Source of the DNA: Alphaproteobacteria bacterium
GTDB taxonomy: Bacteria; Pseudomonadota; Alphaproteobacteria; CACIAM-22H2
Direction of reading: 5' to 3'
DNA length: 50,076 nt
Assembly (NCBI GenBank): GCA_016869415.1
Contig: VGEI01000001.1
Coordinates: 1-50,076 of the forward strand
Shown here: positions 45,137 to 50,076 of the stretch, in pieces
How positions within the stretch are numbered: the stretch's first letter is position 1
Layout: each line of letters opens with the position of its first letter
Translations under genes and position numbers: made by a program
Notes under the pieces: model-generated
What the model was told of the DNA's origin: nothing
Database searches by the model: none
Seen by the model: the letters and a program-made list of their open reading frames with translations, nothing else

Positions 45137-46099
45137 ATGGCCGCCGATTCAACGTCGCGTAGCGACCTCTATCCGCCCATCGAACCCTATGCCGCCGGGA
45201 TGCTGGATCTCGACGGTCGGCACACGATGTACTGGGAACAGAGCGGCAATCCCAAGGGCGCGCCGGTGGTGTTCCTACATGGCGGGCCCGGTGCCGGCTC
45301 GACGCCGGCCCATCGCCGGTTCTTCGATCCCCATCATTACCGCATCATCATTTTCGATCAGCGGGGTGCGGGCCGTTCCCGCCCGCATGGCGATCTGGCC
45401 GACAACACGACCCCCCATCTGGTCGAGGACATCGAGCGCCTGCGCCGTCATCTCGGTATCGATTCCTGGCTGGTCTTCGGCGGCTCCTGGGGCTCGACCC
45501 TGGCGCTGGCCTATGCCGAGACGCATGCTGCGCGCTGCCGCGCCCTGGTGCTGCGCGGCATCTTTCTCTGCCGCAAGGTGGAGATCGACTGGTTCCTCTA
45601 TGGGCTGCGGCATGTCTTTCCCGAGGCGTGGCGTGCGTTTTCGGGGTTTCTGCCAGAGAGCGAGCGCGGCGATATCCTGGAGGCCTATTTCCGCCGTCTG
45701 AGCCATCCCGATCCGGCCATCCACATGCCGGCCGCGCGCGCCTGGAGCACCTACGAGGGTGCTTGTTCCACGCTGCTGCCCAGCCCGGAGACGGTGTCGG
45801 CCTTCGCCGAGGACCGCATGGCACTGGGACTGGCCCGCATCGAGGCTCATTACTTCCGTCACAACAGCTTTCTCGACGACGATCAACTGCTCAAAGGTGC
45901 GCGCCGCCTGGCCGGCATCCCCGCGACCATCGTCCAAGGGCGCTACGACATGGTGTGCCCGATCATGAGTGCCGACGATCTCGTGCGGGCCTGGCCGGAG
46001 GCGACTTATCTCGTCGTCTCGGATGCCGGGCACTCCGCCATGGAGCCGGGAATCCGGGCAGCACTGGTCGCGGCGATGGAGCGCTACAAGACCCTGTGA
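45137..46099 (+). CDS. pip: Proline iminopeptidase
   Basis: A 320-residue alpha/beta-hydrolase of the prolyl aminopeptidase family: HGGPGAGSTPAHRRFFDP oxyanion region, DQRGAGRSRPHG, nucleophile elbow GGSWGS (Ser117), and later GRYDMVCP and DAGHSAMEP for the acid and histidine. It removes N-terminal proline from peptides in the cytoplasm. Length and motifs are fully normal. It starts 59 bases from the divergent thermonuclease-like gene and ends 4 bases before the convergent surface-protein gene. Confidence 0.95.
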   Translation: MAADSTSRSDLYPPIEPYAAGMLDLDGRHTMYWEQSGNPKGAPVVFLHGGPGAGSTPAHRRFFDPHHYRIIIFDQRGAGRSRPHGDLADNTTPHLVEDIERLRRHLGIDSWLVFGGSWGSTLALAYAETHAARCRALVLRGIFLCRKVEIDWFLYGLRHVFPEAWRAFSGFLPESERGDILEAYFRRLSHPDPAIHMPAARAWSTYEGACSTLLPSPETVSAFAEDRMALGLARIEAHYFRHNSFLDDDQLLKGARRLAGIPATIVQGRYDMVCPIMSADDLVRAWPEATYLVVSDAGHSAMEPGIRAALVAAMERYKTL

Positions 46100-46103
46100 A
46101 CCG

Positions 46104-46505
46104 TCAGTTGGCGACCCGCCAGGTGCCGTCGGGCTGCAGGCAGGCGGTGCCGTAGCTCGGCTGCGGCATGCCGCCGACCGTCACCGTGGACTGGTATTCA
46201 CGACAATACCGGCCGTCCACCGTCCGGTAGGGTGGCGAGGTGGGAGCCGCGGTGAGCGGCGGCGGCGTGGGGAGATAGACCACCCGCGGCGCCGGCGCGT
46301 AATAGATCGGCGGCGGGTAGTGGTAATAGCTGTAGTGATACTGCGGCCAATGATGATGCCGGCGATGGCTGTGATAGTCTTGGTGACGATGCCTATGGCC
46401 GGAGCTGTAGCCGAACAAGAACGAATCGGCCAAGGCAGGTGTGGCCGGCCAAAGGAGTGTGCCGGCGATACCGCTCGCGGCCCCCAGGGTGAACCAGCGC
46501 TTCAT
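46104..46505 (-). CDS. His/Tyr-rich secreted protein with surface-antigen-type C-terminal domain
   Basis: A 133-residue protein with a signal peptide (residues 1-26, ALADS), then a low-complexity segment very rich in His, Tyr and Pro (about 32-75, for example HRHRHQDYHSHRRHHHWPQY). A C-terminal domain GRYCREYQSTVTVGG...YGTACLQPDGTW follows, as in rickettsial RT0821-like surface antigens and alphaproteobacterial periplasmic proteins. The His-rich part could bind metal; this is inference. It is convergent with pip. Confidence 0.8.
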   Translation of the reverse strand: MKRWFTLGAASGIAGTLLWPATPALADSFLFGYSSGHRHRHQDYHSHRRHHHWPQYHYSYYHYPPPIYYAPAPRVVYLPTPPPLTAAPTSPPYRTVDGRYCREYQSTVTVGGMPQPSYGTACLQPDGTWRVAN

Positions 46506-46664
46506 GGGCTGTAGCTCCGCCGTTTCAGCGACAACGCCTGTCGTCCCCCCTCTATTTCGTCGGTCCGCTTCCGCCCTCTGAGACTAACGGTGAGGCGCCC
46601 GCTTGCGCGCAAGGGGGGCGGTTGGTATAGGCTAGGCCGCAACGGGGACAGGGGGTACTCCAGC

Positions 46665-47180
46665 ATGGCGTTCTACGACAAAGGCTTACGGGCCCTCGCC
46701 GTGGCGCTCTGCCTGCTGGTCGCCGGGTATGCGGCCGAAGCACGCGCGCAGGATCCGTCCTTCCTGACCATTTCGGGCGGCTATTTCGACTTCAACCGGC
46801 AGAAAAATACCGCGGCCGAGGTTGGCATCCAGTGGCGCGGGTCGGAGAAACTCTGGATCTTTCAGCCCATCGTCGGCGCCATGGGGACCTCCGACATCTC
46901 AGGCAACATTTACGCCGGGATCAGCCTCGATATTTTCTTCGGCAATCGCTTGGTCCTGCGCCCGAGCTTCGCGCCGGGTCTCTACACCAAGGGCAGCAAG
47001 GGCCACGACCTGGGCCATGTGATCGAGTTTCGGTCCGGCGGGGAAATCGCCTATCGCTTCGACGATCGTTCGCGCCTGGGCCTCGAGGTCTATCACCTCT
47101 CTAATGCCCGTCTCGGGAACAAGAACCCCGGTGAGGAATCCATCGTCCTCACCTATTCGATACCGCTGACCGGACGCTGA
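46665..47180 (+). CDS. pagL: PagL-type lipid A 3-O-deacylase
   Basis: A 171-residue outer-membrane beta-barrel protein with a signal peptide (about 1-28, EARAQ). The PagL catalytic signature YHLSNARLGNKNPGEES is complete: His144, Ser146, Asn147 and Glu158, with His-to-Glu spacing of 14 as in Pseudomonas PagL. The C-terminus is short and aromatic-poor but strand-like (IVLTYSIPLTGR). It removes the 3-O acyl chain of lipid A, altering outer-membrane endotoxicity and permeability. The start at 46665 gives the signal peptide; the in-frame ATG at 46590 adds a basic, unconserved stretch. Confidence 0.88.
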   Translation: MAFYDKGLRALAVALCLLVAGYAAEARAQDPSFLTISGGYFDFNRQKNTAAEVGIQWRGSEKLWIFQPIVGAMGTSDISGNIYAGISLDIFFGNRLVLRPSFAPGLYTKGSKGHDLGHVIEFRSGGEIAYRFDDRSRLGLEVYHLSNARLGNKNPGEESIVLTYSIPLTGR

Positions 47181-47183
47181 CCT

Positions 47184-48296
47184 TCAGCCCGCGAGCAGGT
47201 TGGCGCCGCGCAGACGCCAGCGCCGCAGCACATCCAGGCTTTCCTGATGCGTGATACGGCGGAAGAGGTCGATCGCTGCTTCGCGCTCGGCCTGGCCGCC
47301 GCGCCCGCTGCCGTCCTCGCTGCGGATCGGTACCGCCTCGAGCAGCGCCGCGACCACGGGCCGCTCGATGCCCGCTGCCCGGCAGGCCACGGCCAGGGCC
47401 CGGCCATCGGGCTGGTAGAGGATGCGCCGTGCCAGCCGGATACCGACATTCAGGTAGCGGGCGAACAGCGCTTCGAACAGCGAGATGTGGCCCGTCTTGA
47501 TCAGCCGGACGAGGACCATGGGATCGTTGAGCCGCTCCGCCTTGATGGCCTCGGCGAGACCACGCTCGGCCTCGTCCCACGGCACCTCCGGTCCGTGCCC
47601 GGCGGCAATGTCGCCGAGGCTCTCGAGCAGCGGTTCCTCGAGGAGATGAGCCGGCATCTTGTATTTCTGCTCGATGACCGTGCGTAGCTCGCTGGCCACC
47701 CAGCCGTACATGCGGGCGGCGACATCGCCGGGCAAGTCTTCGCGCTTGAGCAGCGGTACCTGCAGCGCTGTCTCCTTCTGCGAGCGCTCCGCGATATAGG
47801 CGTAGGTGGCCTCGGCGATGCGCGCGCTCGGATTTTTCAGCAGCTCGCTGACCACGTCGGTGTCGCCCGTCTCGGCGACCACGGCCGAAACTCCCTTGCT
47901 GAGATCCTGGCGTGCCGCGACGGCCAGCTGATGCTGCTTGGTCTTGTGGCGGACGATCTCGATCAGATCCCGGTCGCGTAGCGCCGCGCTCATGGCGAGG
48001 ACGGGGCGGGCCACCATGATGTCGTCGCGGGCCAGCGCCAGCACGAGATCGCGCGGCGCACGGCCATCACGGGCCAGGCGGTCGGCCATGCGCTGGCGCA
48101 CGGCAGTCTCGGCCTCGTGGACGAGCTTGCGCAGGATGTCGGTGGCAATGTCGAGTTCGCGCGGGCTGAATGGCGCCCCGTCGACGTAAATGATCTCCGA
48201 CAGATCGTCGGCGATCCGGTCCTTGGCCTCGTCCGCCTCGCTGCGGGCCAGGCCGAGCAGGGCTTCGATCTTCTGCTGGATGACGGCGTCGGTCAT
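47184..48296 (-). CDS. DUF2336 helical repeat protein
   Basis: A 370-residue all-helical protein of the DUF2336 family, common in alphaproteobacteria, several copies per genome. HEAT-like repeats run through the N-terminal 200 residues (VSELLKNPSARIAEATYAYI is typical). No enzymatic motif or membrane segment is visible; it is probably cytoplasmic and protein-binding. It converges on pagL with a 3-base gap and lies 51 bases downstream of the pentapeptide-repeat gene on the same strand, so the two may be co-transcribed. Confidence 0.88.
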   Translation of the reverse strand: MTDAVIQQKIEALLGLARSEADEAKDRIADDLSEIIYVDGAPFSPRELDIATDILRKLVHEAETAVRQRMADRLARDGRAPRDLVLALARDDIMVARPVLAMSAALRDRDLIEIVRHKTKQHQLAVAARQDLSKGVSAVVAETGDTDVVSELLKNPSARIAEATYAYIAERSQKETALQVPLLKREDLPGDVAARMYGWVASELRTVIEQKYKMPAHLLEEPLLESLGDIAAGHGPEVPWDEAERGLAEAIKAERLNDPMVLVRLIKTGHISLFEALFARYLNVGIRLARRILYQPDGRALAVACRAAGIERPVVAALLEAVPIRSEDGSGRGGQAEREAAIDLFRRITHQESLDVLRRWRLRGANLLAG

Positions 48297-48347
48297 GCGG
48301 GGCCGATATTATCACCCTTCCGGGAAACGGGGCGGCAAGACAGGCGG

Positions 48348-49748
48348 CTAGAGGTCGTCGTCCTCGTCATCGCGGAAGAACCTCTCGGGCAGGCCTTTGG
48401 TGCCACGCAGATCCGCATGGTCGAGCTGAGCGCCCCGCAGATCCGCGTGGTTGAAGATAGCGTCGCGCAGGTCAGCGTGCCGCAGGTCGACATCCTGCAG
48501 ATTGGCCTTGGTGAAATTGGCGCCCGCGCATCTTGCTCGGCGGAGATCGGCCCCCGCGAGGTTTGTCTCGAACAGCTTGGCGTGCTCGAAATTGGCCGGC
48601 CAGCTCTGGGTGCTGGCGAAGGCGACGTCGATCGGCCCAGCGCGGACTCCGGTCAGGTTGGCATGGGACAGGTTGGCGCGCTGCAATCGCGCACCGCGCA
48701 GATCGGCGTGGCGCAGATCGGCAGCGTTGAGATCGGCGAAGGCCAGCTCGGCCATGACAAAGTTGGCCTTGCTGAGATCGCTTTCGCGCAGCACGGCGTA
48801 TTGCATGTTGGCGGCGGAGAGGTTGACATCCGCCAGGTTCTGCCGGGCCATGTCGACGCGGCTGAAATCGGCGTGCGTCCCGACCTGCGCCGATGTATTG
48901 ATCCACGAGAGATGGTTCTGAATGATCTTGCGCAGGGGGGCGCCGAGCGAATCGAGGCTGCGCGGCAGCTGCGCCTTGGTCATGTCGGTCTTCGAGGTGT
49001 CGACCGAATCGAACACCGCTCCGACGAGGTCGGCCCCCTCCAGATTGGCGCCAGCCAGGATCGCCCGCTTGAGAATGGCGCCGTGGAAAATGGCGCCGCT
49101 GAGATTGGCTTCCGACAGGTCCGTACCCTCGAGGATCGAGCCCGTCATGTTGCAGCCGCTGAGATCGGCCTTGATCAGCTTGACGTCGCGCAGGATGGCG
49201 TCGGTGAAGTCGGTCTGCATGATGAAGGAGTTGGACATGCGCGCGCGGCTGAAATCGGCCTTCTTGACCGTGGCGCCGCTCATGTCGGTTTCTTCCTTGT
49301 CGAACACCGTCTTCACCAGATTGCCCCGACCATCGGAGCGCAGCAGCACGCCAGCGCGCAGGTCGCACTCGTGAAGCGCCGAGCCCGTCAGGTCGGCCCC
49401 GCGGATGCAGGCGCCGCGCAGGTCGCACTGGGTCATGTCGGCGCTGGTGATGGCGCTGTCCCGCAGGTCGGTGGCGAAGAAGATCGCCCCTTTCAGTCTC
49501 GCTCCCTGCAGCCGTGCACCCTGGAGACGGGCGCCGGTGAAGTCGGCGCCGTCGAGCAGGCGCTTGGAGAGGTCGCGGCGGCTTAGGTCGCGAAAGCTGA
49601 AATTGGCGCGCGCACCTCCGGTCTGGCCCTTCACGAAACGCTCGTGCAGCCGAATCTGGCGCTCCATCTCGGCGACCGGGAGTGGCTTGAGATTCGAGAC
49701 GTTCTCGTCGGGAAATTCGGTCTCGTCGACTTTCGGTGCTTCAGCCAT
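48348..49748 (-). CDS. Large pentapeptide-repeat protein with two repeat blocks
   Basis: A 466-residue protein dominated by A(D/N)Lxx pentapeptide repeats forming right-handed beta-helices. Block one spans about residues 55-265 (for example ADFTGARLQGARLQGARLKG), block two about 300-445. A non-repeat helical linker around LRKIIQNHLSWINTSAQVG separates them. An acidic N-terminus and an acidic tail (FFRDDEDDDL) cap the protein. No signal peptide or enzyme domain is seen. Start is uncertain: ATG at 49748 or 49757, or GTG at 49778 with AGGA at 6 bases. Function unknown; possible scaffold or DNA-mimic-like role is speculative. DUF2336 gene follows. Confidence 0.85.
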   Translation of the reverse strand: MAEAPKVDETEFPDENVSNLKPLPVAEMERQIRLHERFVKGQTGGARANFSFRDLSRRDLSKRLLDGADFTGARLQGARLQGARLKGAIFFATDLRDSAITSADMTQCDLRGACIRGADLTGSALHECDLRAGVLLRSDGRGNLVKTVFDKEETDMSGATVKKADFSRARMSNSFIMQTDFTDAILRDVKLIKADLSGCNMTGSILEGTDLSEANLSGAIFHGAILKRAILAGANLEGADLVGAVFDSVDTSKTDMTKAQLPRSLDSLGAPLRKIIQNHLSWINTSAQVGTHADFSRVDMARQNLADVNLSAANMQYAVLRESDLSKANFVMAELAFADLNAADLRHADLRGARLQRANLSHANLTGVRAGPIDVAFASTQSWPANFEHAKLFETNLAGADLRRARCAGANFTKANLQDVDLRHADLRDAIFNHADLRGAQLDHADLRGTKGLPERFFRDDEDDDL

Positions 49749-49867
49749 CGAGCTCATTTCCGCGCCAGCACACGACACACCAAATCCTAGACCGGTCTGC
49801 CCGGCGCCGCTACAGCCGATATCCGGTAGATTTTAGATATGTTATTGAAATTAGGAGCTTAAGAAGT

Positions 49868-49990
49868 GTGCCTAAGACCGCCGCGCGCTCGCCACAGGCT
49901 CTGGCGGGCCCGTTATGGCCAGGCGCGGTCGACTTCCTTCACGGTCGCTGCCTCGCTTGGGGTCTCGGAGCGGCCTTCGAGATCGGCTAG
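49868..49990 (+). CDS. Possible 40-residue small protein
   Basis: In the 280-base gap between the pentapeptide gene and the tRNA, a GTG at 49868 preceded by AGGAG (49853-49857) opens a 40-residue frame MPKTAARSPQALAGPLWPGA ending GAAFEIG. An AT-rich stretch just upstream (49831-49862) could carry a promoter. No homologue is recognised and coding is not proven. The remainder of the gap, 49749-49867 and 49991-50028, shows nothing else. Confidence 0.25.
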   Translation: MPKTAARSPQALAGPLWPGAVDFLHGRCLAWGLGAAFEIG

Positions 49991-50028
49991 CGTCGTGATC
50001 GTCGTCATTCCGTGCCGCCGGCAAGGGA

Positions 50029-50076
50029 TGGCGTCCCCGAGAGGACTCGAACCACCGACCTACGGTTTAGAAAACG
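50029..50076 (-). tRNA. Partial tRNA, probably Arg(TCT), cut by window edge
   Basis: Read on the minus strand the sequence ends GGGGACGCCA, with an encoded CCA and a T-arm loop TTCGAGT. Before it comes the anticodon loop TTTCTAA followed by ACCGT, suggesting anticodon TCT (Arg). The 5' half lies outside the window. Two oddities are visible: a U-U mismatch within the T stem (plus strand A50042 opposite A50054) and, at the very edge, a C-C opposition in the anticodon stem. It may be a variant or degenerate tRNA, or the edge may be poorly determined. Confidence 0.6.

Noticed and set aside
48117..49586. 489-residue open frame antisense to the pentapeptide-repeat gene
   Set aside because: Its apparent repeats (VGxxQIG and similar) are the reverse-complement image of the pentapeptide repeats; no start signal or known fold.

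Overview
The window is high-GC, gene-dense DNA from an alphaproteobacterium, possibly of a Rhodospirillales-type lineage. Support comes from the System I cytochrome c maturation genes next to acnA, the helicase / S4 protein / fdxA / carD neighbourhood, a DUF2336 protein, a DUF1223 protein and a PagL-type outer-membrane deacylase. The assignment is by gene content and remembered synteny only. No stretch longer than about 280 bases lacks a gene. There is no CRISPR array, insertion sequence or complete mobile element.

Layout. (1) 1-8401: a leftward ccm operon (ccmA-B-C-D-E-F) is split in two. ccmC-D-E and the first codons of ccmF lie at 1-1487, and ccmA-ccmB lie at 7089-8401. Between them, in the opposite orientation, sits a five-part cassette: a DeoR/GlpR-type regulator, a periplasmic binding protein, two permeases, an ATPase, and a GpdQ-like cyclic phosphodiesterase. 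It reads as an uptake-and-hydrolysis system for an organophosphate diester. (2) 8511-9314: a nitrilase-superfamily amidase, preceded by a perfect 15-bp inverted repeat. (3) 9359-17729, leftward: an AMP-forming long-chain/aromatic acyl-CoA synthetase, livG-H-M, a binding protein, an in-operon Rho-independent terminator, livF and a PaaK-like CoA ligase. (4) 17891-28485: the aerobic benzoyl-CoA (box) region. Leftward it carries benzoate-CoA ligase, livK-H-M-G without livF, and an alpha/beta hydrolase. Rightward it carries boxR, boxC and boxB. Two TGCA-N6-TGCA-type sites lie in front of the two rightward units.

(5) 28519-30914: two small unknown proteins, a CatM/BenM-like LysR regulator and a small winged-helix-like protein, with a perfect palindrome between the last two. 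(6) 31040-36782: acnA, a small secreted protein, a DUF1223 thiol-disulfide-like protein and htpG with a candidate heat-shock promoter. (7) 36927-43327: a Suv3-like helicase, Hsp15-like S4 protein, two TerC membrane proteins (the second fused to a UspA domain), a seven-iron ferredoxin and CarD, closed by a strong terminator. (8) 43424-49748: a phosphoprotein-phosphatase-like protein lacking its metal ligands, a thermonuclease-like secreted protein, proline iminopeptidase, a His/Tyr-rich surface-type protein, PagL, a DUF2336 protein and a large pentapeptide-repeat protein. The right edge cuts through a tRNA gene, probably Arg(TCT), on the minus strand.

How they work together. The box genes activate benzoate to benzoyl-CoA, epoxidise it (BoxB) and cleave the ring (BoxC). 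BoxR is expected to sense benzoyl-CoA. The adjacent Liv-type importer probably brings in the aromatic acid, but one of its two ATPases is absent and may be borrowed from the neighbouring Liv operon. boxA and the semialdehyde dehydrogenase boxD are not in the window. The points most worth a second look are the split ccm operon, the livF-less importer, the hairpin after each of the three binding-protein genes, the BoxR-type sites, the TerC-UspA fusion and the apparent pseudophosphatase beside carD.
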